A program made the translations under genes and the position numbers. Shown one piece after another: positions 1 through 9,737 of a DNA stretch of 39,642 bases. The DNA comes from Nevskia sp. (GTDB lineage Bacteria; Pseudomonadota; Gammaproteobacteria; Nevskiales; Nevskiaceae): assembly GCF_021732705.1 (NCBI RefSeq), contig NZ_JAKFUM010000020.1, positions 1 to 39,642 of the forward strand, given 5' to 3'. Numbering within the stretch: position 1 is the stretch's first letter; every line of letters starts with the position of its first letter. Below the pieces are notes generated by a model. The model worked only from the letters and a program-made list of their open reading frames with translations, ran no database searches and was not told the origin of the DNA.

Positions 1-22
1 CCCCTCACCCCTCACCCCTCAC
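1..22. repeat. Heptanucleotide tandem repeat at window edge
   Basis: CCCCTCA is repeated three times in a row and is cut by the left edge. It lies inside the open frame of the nitrate reductase. It could be genuine simple-sequence DNA or a contig-end artefact; the window alone cannot decide. Confidence 0.7.
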
Positions 23-1073
23 GGTCTTCTCAAGCGGCCGGTTCTACACCCCCGACCGCCGCGCCCGCTTCATCCCGACTCCGCCGCAGGCCCCGGCTGG
101 ACGGCTCGATGACGATTACCCGCTGGCCCTGAACACCGGCCGTGTCCGCGATCACTGGCACACGATGACCCGCACCGGTCTCAGCCCCCGGCTGGCGACC
201 CATGTCGCCGAACCGTTCGTCGACCTGCATCCGCAGGACGCGCTGCTGTGCGGCGTACGCGAGCACGAGCTGGCGCGCGTGTCGTCGGCGCATGGCAGTT
301 GCGTGGTCCGGGTGCGGCTGTCCGGCGAAATACCGCGCAAGAGCGTGTTCGTGCCGATTCACTGGAACGGGCAATTCGCGTCTGATGCCCGGGTCGGCAA
401 GCTGGTCAATCCGGTGGTCGATCCGGTGTCTGGCGAGCCCGAGTTCAAGCACACGCCGGTGCGCGTCGAGCCATTCGGGGTCGCCTGGCATGGCTTTGCG
501 TTGAATCGCGATTCCGATGCGGCCGGCGTCTCGTCGCTGACGTCGCAGGCCGCCTGGTGGACGCGCATCACCGGCGACGGCGCCAGCCGCCATGAACTGG
601 CCGGGCGATACGCCGACGGCAGCTGGTCATCACGCGCCCGCGTGATGCTCGGCGTGGACGATCCTGACGCCGACTGGCTCGAATACGAGGACATCACCGC
701 TGGAATCTTCCGCGCCGCACATGTCATCGATGGTCGGATCACCGCCTGCCTGTTCGTCTCGCCGCGCCCGGACTTGCCGTCGCGGGCTTGGCTGTCCAGC
801 CTGTTCGAGAAAGATCAGCTAGCGCCAGAAGATCGCGTTGGACTGCTGATCGGCGAGCCGCTGAGCCGCCACGACGATGCCGGCGCCACGGTCTGCTCCT
901 GCTTCGGTATCGGACGCAAGACTATCGAAGCGGCCATCAAAGGCGGTTGCGCCACGCCGGCGGAACTCGGGGCGAAGCTCAAATGCGGTACCAACTGCGG
1001 ATCCTGCGTACCGGAGCTCAAGACGGCGATCGCCGAACATCAGGCTTGGGTCCGCACGCGAGCGGGCGCCTGA
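1..1073 (+). CDS. nasA: Assimilatory nitrate reductase catalytic subunit, C-terminal part (5' truncated)
   Basis: The reading frame is open from base 3 to the TGA at 1071-1073, so the N-terminal part lies outside the window. The start of the visible protein contains GRFYTPDRRARFIPT and LALNTGRVRDHWHTMTRTG, typical of the molybdopterin-dinucleotide-binding C-terminal domain of NasA-type nitrate reductases. The last ~60 residues carry a BFD-like [2Fe-2S] domain: VCSCFG, then KCGTNCGSC. This domain is found in NADH/ferredoxin-linked assimilatory enzymes and not in NapA or NarG. The enzyme reduces nitrate to nitrite in the cytoplasm for nitrogen assimilation. The Mo-bis-MGD and [4Fe-4S] domains are not in view. 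The first ~22 bases are a heptamer repeat that does not resemble NasA sequence, so the first few residues are doubtful. Confidence 0.88.
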   Translation, partial: PHPSPLTVFSSGRFYTPDRRARFIPTPPQAPAGRLDDDYPLALNTGRVRDHWHTMTRTGLSPRLATHVAEPFVDLHPQDALLCGVREHELARVSSAHGSCVVRVRLSGEIPRKSVFVPIHWNGQFASDARVGKLVNPVVDPVSGEPEFKHTPVRVEPFGVAWHGFALNRDSDAAGVSSLTSQAAWWTRITGDGASRHELAGRYADGSWSSRARVMLGVDDPDADWLEYEDITAGIFRAAHVIDGRITACLFVSPRPDLPSRAWLSSLFEKDQLAPEDRVGLLIGEPLSRHDDAGATVCSCFGIGRKTIEAAIKGGCATPAELGAKLKCGTNCGSCVPELKTAIAEHQAWVRTRAGA

Positions 1074-1124
1074 CTGATCTGGCCCCGGTGCCAACAATTC
1101 GGCGTTCCGACCAGAACGACGGAC

Positions 1125-1149
1125 AAAAAAAACCCCCTGTTGCAGGGGG
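1125..1149 (-). terminator. Rho-independent terminator of the small RNA
   Basis: Seven-base stem CCCCCTG/CAGGGGG with a 3-base loop (1133-1149), followed on the minus strand by eight T (1132-1125). The same hairpin may help block read-through from the convergent nitrate reductase gene ending 50 bases away. Confidence 0.88.
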
Positions 1150-1239
1150 CAAGGTGCGAGAAAGGCACGAGGCCTTTCTGGAGGAGCCATCCACACCGCG
1201 TTCGAGTTCTTGTTCGCGCTGTGTCAGTGATCTTTGTTG
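1125..1239 (-). ncRNA. Candidate small RNA with exposed CUCCUCC motif
   Basis: This minus-strand unit has a consensus sigma70 promoter (TTGACG, 17 bp, TATAGT; 1274-1246), about 115 transcribed bases without a plausible ORF, and a strong intrinsic terminator (1149-1125). A perfect 8-bp stem-loop (1159-1179, AGAAAGGC/GCCTTTCT) lies before the terminator. CUCCUCC (RC of 1180-1186) sits just 5' of that stem, predicted unpaired, and is complementary to Shine-Dalgarno sequences. It does not show the conserved loop of 4.5S RNA and is too short for 6S RNA or tmRNA. I do not recognise a named family. The start is placed about 7 bases after the -10 box. A trans-acting regulator of translation is an inference. 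Confidence 0.68.
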
Positions 1240-1245
1240 CAGCGC

Positions 1246-1274
1246 ACTATACGGACGTTCGGGGAGGTCGTCAA
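1246..1274 (-). promoter_or_regulatory. Sigma70 promoter of the candidate small RNA
   Basis: Read on the minus strand: -35 TTGACG (1274-1269), 17-bp spacer, -10 TATAGT (1251-1246), followed by a GC-rich discriminator GCGCTG. No convincing coding start follows it, which points to a stable RNA. Confidence 0.72.
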
Positions 1275-1426
1275 GCGCTTCGTTGAAAATCAATGTCAAC
1301 CGAAACAATGCTTTATCGCAACTGCAATAAAATTGATGACGTTAGTGTCAAATTTTCGGGCGACCGCGAGAGAGGCGTTTCGCGAAGCCCGGATTGCCGA
1401 TTGCGTCGTTCAATGAACAGCAGGAA

Positions 1427-1479
1427 CCGTGCCGTTCTGCCGGCACGGCTCGCACCGGGGTGAGTGAAATGCCGGTGCG
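1427..1479. repeat. Two adjacent perfect stem-loops
   Basis: CCGTGCCG/CGGCACGG (1427-1434 with 1441-1448) and CGCACCGG/CCGGTGCG (1451-1458 with 1472-1479) stand side by side downstream of the NYN gene. Neither has a T-run, so they are not classic terminators. They could stabilise the 3' end of the NYN mRNA or be a REP-like element. Confidence 0.6.
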
Positions 1480-1505
1480 GACGGTTTCGCCCGCCGAACG
1501 GCAGC

Positions 1506-2795
1506 TCAGCGCGTGGCGCTGGCCGGCGTCGCCCAGGCCCGCAGCTGGGCGATCTGCGATTCGTCGAGCACCAGCTGCTCGCGCAGGCACAGACGCAGGA
1601 CGTTGTCGATCAGTTTCTGACCCAGACTGACCGCATCGTCCGGGCCGTGACCGAAATAGTGACCGCCGAGCAGGATGCCGGACAGCACGAAGCTGACGTC
1701 GCTGCGGCTGATGCCGTAGCCGGCGTCGCGGCAACGATCGCGCACGCGCTTGCCGGTCTGGGTCAGGTTGAACGGATGCTCGGCGACATCGGCGGCCAGA
1801 CAGTCGAGCAGGAAGCCGATTTCGGCCGAGGTCAGCAGCGGCAGGCCCATCGCGGCGTTGACCTGCAGCAGCAGCGGCCGGTGCGGATCGGCCGCGACGT
1901 CGTGGCTGCGGCTGTCCGGCGCGCCGGCATGCGGCATCGGCATGCCCGGCAGGGCGATGTAGCCGCCGGCGGTCGACCAGTCGATCACCAGCGGCCGCAG
2001 ATCCAGCGCTTCGAGGAAGCGGCGGAACGTGCCCTTGCCGCCCCAGTCCGCCGAGATCGGCCCGCACTGCGCGATGGCGATCTGGGCGATGCGGCCGCAG
2101 GCGACCGGCCGGCGCGCGCGCTCGACCTCGGCCCGGATCAGGTCGGCCAGCGCCACCGGATCGAAGCTGACGGCCGGGGCCGCGGTGTCCGGATCGTCGC
2201 CTGACCCCTCGGCACGGCGATCGGTCGGGCCGGTGTCGTCGCCAGCCCCGTCGCCGGCGTCGTCGGCTTCGTCGAAGCCGAGCCCGCCGCGCACGAATTC
2301 GTCCTGGTCGATCAGCAGATCGGCCGAGGCCTGATACGCGGCGGACGGGAAACCGATCGCCAGCACGGTGGTGCGGCGATCCCAGCGCCGCAGCTTGCGC
2401 AGCACCGGCGTGAAGTCGGCATCGGCCGAGAACACGATGAATTCGTCGTAATGCACCTCGTGCTGCAGCAGATCGACGATGTCCAGCACCATGTGGATGT
2501 CGGTGCTGGTCTTGCCTTCGCTGGTCATCGGCGGGCAGTCGATGATCTCGAAGCCGGCCCGGTTGAACGCCGGGCGGAAGCGCTGGTAGGCCTGCGGATT
2601 CAGATAGCAGCGCCGCACCAGCAGGCGGCGGCTCGATGCCGCGCCGGGCGGCGCATGTGGTGGCGCCGGCAGCGATCGCGTCAGCCATTCGATCCAGCGC
2701 ATCGGCTGCTGGGCGAAGCGATCGGCGATTTCCGGGTCCAGCCGACGGAGACCGGAGTAGACGTTGTCGAAATCGACGAACAGCGCGCTTTTCAT
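1506..2795 (-). CDS. NYN domain / OST-HTH (LOTUS) protein, putative RNA-processing nuclease
   Basis: The 429-residue protein opens with ALFVDFDNVYSGL, the first acidic motif of NYN/PIN-fold nucleases. Further acidic motifs follow in STDIHMVLDIVDLL and FIVFSADADFTPVLRKL, so the catalytic aspartates appear intact. After an acidic linker (about residues 195-225), a segment from about 235 to 300 (GRIAQIAIAQCGPIS, GKGTFRRFLEALDL) resembles the OST-HTH/LOTUS RNA-binding fold. In related proteins this pairing suggests a metal-dependent RNase that binds RNA; the substrate is unknown. I chose the ATG at 2795 because the family motif starts there. An upstream in-frame ATG at 2822 is possible, and neither has a strong ribosome binding site. 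The candidate small RNA lies downstream on the same strand but has its own promoter. Confidence 0.8.
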   Translation of the reverse strand: MKSALFVDFDNVYSGLRRLDPEIADRFAQQPMRWIEWLTRSLPAPPHAPPGAASSRRLLVRRCYLNPQAYQRFRPAFNRAGFEIIDCPPMTSEGKTSTDIHMVLDIVDLLQHEVHYDEFIVFSADADFTPVLRKLRRWDRRTTVLAIGFPSAAYQASADLLIDQDEFVRGGLGFDEADDAGDGAGDDTGPTDRRAEGSGDDPDTAAPAVSFDPVALADLIRAEVERARRPVACGRIAQIAIAQCGPISADWGGKGTFRRFLEALDLRPLVIDWSTAGGYIALPGMPMPHAGAPDSRSHDVAADPHRPLLLQVNAAMGLPLLTSAEIGFLLDCLAADVAEHPFNLTQTGKRVRDRCRDAGYGISRSDVSFVLSGILLGGHYFGHGPDDAVSLGQKLIDNVLRLCLREQLVLDESQIAQLRAWATPASATR

Positions 2796-2972
2796 GGGGA
2801 ATTCGGGGGTTCGGGAGGACATTCCGGGTCCGTGCAGGGTCGTCGCGAATGCTGCGGGCGGCCTGCCGACTGCCCGCATTCTAGGCGGTCGATCCATCGG
2901 GAATGGCGCGTGGCCGGATTCGACGCCCGGAGGCGGCATGCCGCAGGCGCCGCGTCGGTCGTTGCGGCGCCC

Positions 2973-3007
2973 AAAAAAAGAACGGCGGCGCTGTCTGCGC
3001 CGCCGTT
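2973..3007 (-). terminator. Rho-independent terminator of katG
   Basis: Ten-base perfect stem AACGGCGGCG/CGCCGCCGTT (2981-2990 with 2998-3007), 7-base loop, then seven T on the minus strand (2979-2973). It starts 28 bases after the katG stop codon. Confidence 0.9.
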
Positions 3008-3034
3008 CCGGACCTTCCGATCAGACGTTGACGG

Positions 3035-5491
<2,457 letters not shown>

Positions 5492-5529
5492 CTATCGCAG
5501 CCGATTTCCGCCGGCACGCGGCAGCGCCG

Positions 5530-7794
5530 TCAGCGCCCCGGGTGGTAGACGCGAACGGCATGCTGCGCGATGTCCGCCGCCTCGAAATGCACCGGCCGCA
5601 AGGCACCGGCGGCGTAGCGTTCGGCCTGATCGTTGAAGTGCGGCGAGGCCGGGTCACCGCTTTCGCCACCGGCCGTGACTGCCCAGGCGCGAAGCTTCGG
5701 CCCGAACTCGACCACGGCGACGAAGCTGTTGCCATTGCTGCCGTAGTAGCGCTTCGTGCCGTTCTCGCGCTGCGCGCCGTACGACGCCAGCGAACCCCAG
5801 TGACCGGAGGCGAATGGCACCGGCAGGCTCGGCTGCTTGTCGTCGAACGTCGCCTTGATCGCGTTGCTCAGGCGCTGGAAGCGGTTGATCTCGCTCCACG
5901 GCGTGGCCCACTGGCCGAAATCGCGCTTCAGGATCGTGACCGCGCTGGCCAGCCCTTCGAGTTTCTCGGCCGGCGTGACCTCGGTGGCCAGCGCATCGAC
6001 CAGATTGCGGCCACGGAGGCGGGTCTGGATGTCGATGTCCTGCCGCAGGCCATCGGCCCAGAACACGGCGAGCGACTGCGCCACCGAATCGGTGGCCCAG
6101 CGGTGATCCCAGTCGCGCAGCATCTTGATCGGCTCGGCCAGCGCCACGCGCTGGGCATCGTCCTTCGGGAGCGCGTCGTACGCGGCGACCAGCAGCGGCA
6201 TCAGCCGGGCAAAGCCGGGTTGATGGCTGTCGTAGGCGGTGGCGATCAGGCGCTCCGGCGTGAAGTCGCGCGTGCCGGTCAGCAATGCATCGGCGTGCAG
6301 GCCGCGGGCGTTCTCGCCGAAGCGATCCATGTAGCGCGGATAGTCGGCGGCCTTCGGGCTGTCGACGCCGGCCGCACTCCACGGCTGGTCGTTGGTGTTG
6401 CGGACCCAGCCGATCGCGGGCCGGATCGCGTTCGGCAGGCTGCCGATCGCATGCAGGCCGCGCCAGTCCGTGGCCGGATTGCTGCCATCGACCGGGCGGC
6501 TGTAGTCGTAGCCGTCATCGCGAATCGGCACGAACTGCGGATGCAGGTAGGCGACCTCGCCGGTGTCGTCGGCAAAGATCGTGTCGTTCGATGAATTGGC
6601 GCGGCGCGCGGCCACATCGAGGAAGGATTTCAGATCGCGGGTCCGGGTCCGCAGCCAGCTTTGCTCCAGCGCCGGAATCGGCTTCCACATCAGCGCCGTG
6701 CTGATCCACTGGCCGCCGCGGGCCTCGACCACCGGGCCGTGGTGCGTGTGCCAGGTGGTGAAGCGGCGGCGGCCGAGCGTGCCGTCCGGCTTGCGGTAGG
6801 CAATCGTCACCGGCTTGGGCGTCACCGGGCGCAAGGTCTGGCCGTACTGGTAGTACCACTGACTGCCGCGCTGGACGACGGTTTCGGCGAACTCGTCGAT
6901 GTTGTCGATGCCGGACGAGGTGTGCATCCAGCCGGCATGGGCGTTGAAGCCCTGATAGATGAAGAACTGGCCCCAGGTCGAAGCACCATACGTGTTCAGG
7001 CCCTCGTCGCTGCGCAGATGCAGTTCCGAGCGGAAATAGAAGCTCGTGTGCGGATTGATCAGCAGCAGCGCGTGGCCATCGACCGTGTTCTTCGGCGCGA
7101 TCGCGATGCCGTTGGAGCCGCGCGGCTCGTGCAGCGCAAGGCTCGCTTCCTCGATCGGCGCTGCGATCTCGGTGGCGCCATAGAAGCGGGCGAGACCGGC
7201 GGTGGAAATGGTTTCGATGTCGCCGCCGATGCTGCCTTCGGTGAACGACAGCGCCATCCACGGCTCGAACCGGGTCAGCACCTTGGGCTGGGTCTGCGGG
7301 TGCGTCGCCAGGTAGTGGTTCAGGCCATCGGCCCAGGCCGTCATCAGCACGCGCAGCCACGGCGGGCTTTTGCCGTACAGCGCCTGCAGTTCCGTGGGAT
7401 CGACATACAGCCGCTGACGCAGATCGCTCCAGATCGCCGCCTCGCCATCGGCCTCGGCCGTGCGGCCGAGCGCGGTCAGGTAGTTCGCCTCGATCCGCCC
7501 GAAATCATCTTCCGCCTGCGCGTAGATCGCGCCGAACACGGCGTCGGCATCGGTCTTGCCGACGACATGGGCGATGCCCCATTCATCGCGCGTGATCGTC
7601 ACGCGCGCCGCCGTGGCCCGCCAGCGCGCCTGCTCGGCCGCTGACACGGGCCGCGTGGGGGCTTGGGTCTGAGTCTGGGTCTGGGTCTGGGCTTGGGCTT
7701 GGGCCTGCGCGGGGGCGGCCAGTGCAAGCATCAGCGCAAGCGGCAGCGCCCTCGGAAAACGGATCGACAGCCTGTGCAGCGGCATTCGGGTCAT
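5530..7794 (-). CDS. Penicillin acylase family protein (Ntn-hydrolase; possible acyl-homoserine lactone or aculeacin-type acylase)
   Basis: The 754-residue precursor has a signal peptide, an alpha-chain region, and the nucleophile motif EPRGSNGIAIAP (Ser at about residue 227), where family members self-cleave to expose the catalytic serine. HTHHGPVVEARGG and GYDYSRPVDGSNPATDWRG fit the beta chain. The family hydrolyses amide bonds of acylated substrates in the periplasm; cephalosporins, acyl-homoserine lactones and lipopeptides are examples. The sequence does not tell which applies here. Start: ATG at 7794 just before the signal peptide; ATG at 7785 is an alternative and neither has a good ribosome binding site. 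Between the signal peptide and the mature protein lies an Ala-Gln/Thr-Gln dipeptide run encoded by a hexanucleotide repeat. Confidence 0.88.
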   Translation of the reverse strand: MTRMPLHRLSIRFPRALPLALMLALAAPAQAQAQAQTQTQTQTQAPTRPVSAAEQARWRATAARVTITRDEWGIAHVVGKTDADAVFGAIYAQAEDDFGRIEANYLTALGRTAEADGEAAIWSDLRQRLYVDPTELQALYGKSPPWLRVLMTAWADGLNHYLATHPQTQPKVLTRFEPWMALSFTEGSIGGDIETISTAGLARFYGATEIAAPIEEASLALHEPRGSNGIAIAPKNTVDGHALLLINPHTSFYFRSELHLRSDEGLNTYGASTWGQFFIYQGFNAHAGWMHTSSGIDNIDEFAETVVQRGSQWYYQYGQTLRPVTPKPVTIAYRKPDGTLGRRRFTTWHTHHGPVVEARGGQWISTALMWKPIPALEQSWLRTRTRDLKSFLDVAARRANSSNDTIFADDTGEVAYLHPQFVPIRDDGYDYSRPVDGSNPATDWRGLHAIGSLPNAIRPAIGWVRNTNDQPWSAAGVDSPKAADYPRYMDRFGENARGLHADALLTGTRDFTPERLIATAYDSHQPGFARLMPLLVAAYDALPKDDAQRVALAEPIKMLRDWDHRWATDSVAQSLAVFWADGLRQDIDIQTRLRGRNLVDALATEVTPAEKLEGLASAVTILKRDFGQWATPWSEINRFQRLSNAIKATFDDKQPSLPVPFASGHWGSLASYGAQRENGTKRYYGSNGNSFVAVVEFGPKLRAWAVTAGGESGDPASPHFNDQAERYAAGALRPVHFEAADIAQHAVRVYHPGR
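7663..7710. repeat. Hexanucleotide repeat inside the acylase gene
   Basis: Eight imperfect units of the type CTGGGT/TTGGGC in a row encode alternating Ala-Gln and Thr-Gln just after the signal peptide. Unit length is a multiple of three, so copy-number change would lengthen or shorten the linker without a frameshift. Confidence 0.85.
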
Positions 7795-8049
7795 GGGCAG
7801 GCAGTTTTCGGGCGGCGGGCCGGGCGGCCGGGACGGTTGCTTCGCGGACCGAAACCATCGCACAGACCGTGCGCGGATGGCGGCAATCGCCGACCGAGAC
7901 GGTGGAACCGTCGCATCAACACGCCGAAGCGTCCGCCCCGCATCGCGGCCGTCAATTGCTTGCGTTAATCGACACGGTAAGAAAATGCCATTTGTTGCGT
8001 TGCACCATTCGGTGTACAACAGTGCACTGAATTGATTCCGGAGCACCTC

Positions 8050-8277
8050 ATGTCGTCTTTCCTGGCGGTCTTCGAAGCGGTTGTCCTGACCTCGGTCGCC
8101 GTGCCGCTCGCGCTGCAGGCCGCGTTCATCGCGGCCGACGCCGTCGCCGATGCCCGCGCTGCCGCCAGCACCCGGCCTGCGGCCACGCCACGACCCACGG
8201 CACGCCCGGCGGTGGTCGCCACCGCAGCCGCGACGACCGCAGCGGTCGAGATCGAACCGCTGCGCCGCGCGGCCTGA
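8050..8277 (+). CDS. Small alanine-rich membrane protein, unknown function
   Basis: A 75-residue ORF with a good ribosome binding site (GGAG, 7 bases before the ATG at 8050). Residues about 4-32 form one hydrophobic helix (FLAVFEAVVLTSVAVPLALQ). The rest is low-complexity Ala/Thr/Pro/Arg. It is transcribed divergently from the acylase with 255 bases between the two starts. I do not recognise it. Its composition could arise by chance in GC-rich DNA, so the ribosome binding site and hydrophobic helix are the main support. Confidence 0.5.
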   Translation: MSSFLAVFEAVVLTSVAVPLALQAAFIAADAVADARAAASTRPAATPRPTARPAVVATAAATTAAVEIEPLRRAA

Positions 8278-8411
8278 TCCCGTCGCAGCCCGCGGTCAAC
8301 GCCGGGACGAACCGCCGCCACGGGCCGCGGATCGGGGCGACTTCCGCGATCATGGTCGGCCGGCGCAGCCCCCATTGCGCCGGCCCATCCACTGCCTGAC
8401 CGCCCATCCGC

Positions 8412-8981
8412 ATGTCGATCGTCCTGACGCCGTTCGCCCGTCCCCGCCTGTTCCCGAAGACGCCGCGCGCGAACACGATCCAGGACATCACGCCGGCGGA
8501 GTTCGTCGCGCATCTGAACCGCGAGCCGCCACTGGCCGTGCTGCCGGGCTACGCGCCGTTCTGCCAGCTGCACGTGCATCGCAACTGGACCCGCACGCGC
8601 TGCCTGACGGTGCCGATCACCGATGACAACCGGCATCTGCTGCGTTCCGGCTACGAGGCCCGCAACCGCGACGAGCTGCCGGTGCTGACGCGCTGGTTCG
8701 AAGGCGTGATGGCGCCGGTGGCCGATTATCTGGTCGTGATCCTGTACGACCGCGCGCAGCTGGCGAAGGAAGGCGAAGTCATCGACGGTGCCTGGAACTG
8801 GGGCATCGTCGGCTGTCTGGCGACGTCGGAACCGCAGGACATCCCGATGGCGCCGATCACGATGATGCGCAATGCCCTGGGCGTGGCCGAAGGCGGCTCC
8901 GGGGTCGCGATCGATCGTGCCGCGTACCAGCGCAGCGTCGACTACTGGGAACGGCACGCGAACTGGCGCGCGCCGGCCTGA
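8412..8981 (+). CDS. DUF3228 family protein
   Basis: The 189-residue protein matches the DUF3228 family along its length. Recognisable blocks are LPGYAPFCQLHVHRNWT, LTVPITDDNRHLLRSGYEAR, PVLTRWFEGV, and the C-terminal IPMAPITMMRNALGVAEGG. The function of the family is not known, and no signal peptide or membrane helix is visible. The ATG at 8412 lacks a strong ribosome binding site, but conservation begins there (SIVLTPFARPRLFP). Its stop codon abuts the stop of the convergent TetR gene with no spacer. Confidence 0.85.
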   Translation: MSIVLTPFARPRLFPKTPRANTIQDITPAEFVAHLNREPPLAVLPGYAPFCQLHVHRNWTRTRCLTVPITDDNRHLLRSGYEARNRDELPVLTRWFEGVMAPVADYLVVILYDRAQLAKEGEVIDGAWNWGIVGCLATSEPQDIPMAPITMMRNALGVAEGGSGVAIDRAAYQRSVDYWERHANWRAPA

Positions 8982-9641
8982 TCAGCGCGGTGCCGCGTCC
9001 GGCGGCAGGCCGACGACACCGGCCAAGACCCGGGCACTGGCCCGCACCAGCACCGGCCGCGGCGTGCGGTAATCGGTCAGCAGCCAGTGCATCGCGGACT
9101 GGCTGATCGCGCCGATCAGCGCGATCGCCAGCACTTCCGCTTCATCGTCCGGCACCTGCCAGCGCGGGAACAGCGTGCGTGACAAGGTCAGGATCAGCCC
9201 GGCGAACTGCTGGATGCGGCCGTGGTACGCGGCATCGATGCGCGGGCTGACGCCAAGCACTTCGAGCCAGCAGATGCGGGCCACGCGGGAGTTCTCGAGC
9301 GCTTGGAAGAAGGCATCGAGCGCCGCCTCGATCATCGCGCCCGGTTCGGCCGGGCTGGCAGCGCCGAGCGCGCGAATGACCCGCGCCTGGATGTCGTCCA
9401 TCGACTCGCGATAGATCGCGTCGAGCAGCGCTTCGGTATCGGTGAAGTTCTTGTAGAAGTAGCGGTCGATCAGGCCGGCCTGCTTGCACAGCATGCGCAC
9501 CGTCGTTGCGCGGTAACCCACCGTGCCGAACAGCTCCAGTCCGGCGTCCATGAACTGCCGGCGCTGCCGCGCCAGCCGTTCGGCCGCGCTTTCGCCGCCG
9601 TAGGTCCTGCCGCTGTCGTCGTCCCTGCGTCGCGTCGTCAT
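8982..9641 (-). CDS. TetR/AcrR family transcriptional regulator
   Basis: A 219-residue protein with an N-terminal HTH at about residues 20-65 (FMDAGLELFGTVGYRATTVR, then CKQAGLIDRYFYKNFTDTEA), the hallmark of TetR repressors. The C-terminal domain should bind an effector, probably a ligand of the neighbouring pathway. It is divergent from the monooxygenase operon starting at 9738, and the 96-base gap holds a promoter and an imperfect palindrome. The simplest inference is that it represses that operon and itself until substrate is present. Confidence 0.9.
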   Translation of the reverse strand: MTTRRRDDDSGRTYGGESAAERLARQRRQFMDAGLELFGTVGYRATTVRMLCKQAGLIDRYFYKNFTDTEALLDAIYRESMDDIQARVIRALGAASPAEPGAMIEAALDAFFQALENSRVARICWLEVLGVSPRIDAAYHGRIQQFAGLILTLSRTLFPRWQVPDDEAEVLAIALIGAISQSAMHWLLTDYRTPRPVLVRASARVLAGVVGLPPDAAPR

Positions 9642-9649
9642 GGCGCTAT

Positions 9650-9677
9650 TTGACGACGCTCGCCATCAGATTGTAAA
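9650..9677 (+). promoter_or_regulatory. Putative promoter of the monooxygenase operon
   Basis: TTGACG (9650-9655), 16-bp spacer, TGTAAA (9672-9677). It immediately precedes the palindrome at 9679-9696, so a repressor bound there would cover the transcription start. Confidence 0.5.
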
Positions 9678-9678
9678 G

Positions 9679-9696
9679 TGATGGCAGTTGTCATCA
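9679..9696. promoter_or_regulatory. Candidate TetR operator (18-bp imperfect palindrome)
   Basis: TGATGGCAG TTGTCATCA: seven of nine positions are symmetric, with perfect outer arms TGATG/CATCA. It sits between the divergent regulator and monooxygenase genes. Confidence 0.55.
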
Positions 9697-9737
9697 CATC
9701 AATCCTCGGCCCTTCCGGTCCGGACACGCAGGCAGAC

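Noticed and set aside
1125-1239. 4.5S, 6S or tmRNA for the first small RNA
   Set aside because: The conserved 4.5S loop is absent and the length does not fit 6S RNA or tmRNA.
7985-8030. Operator palindrome before the small membrane protein
   Set aside because: GTTGCACC and GGTGTACAAC are only partly symmetric, and no regulator lies next to them.
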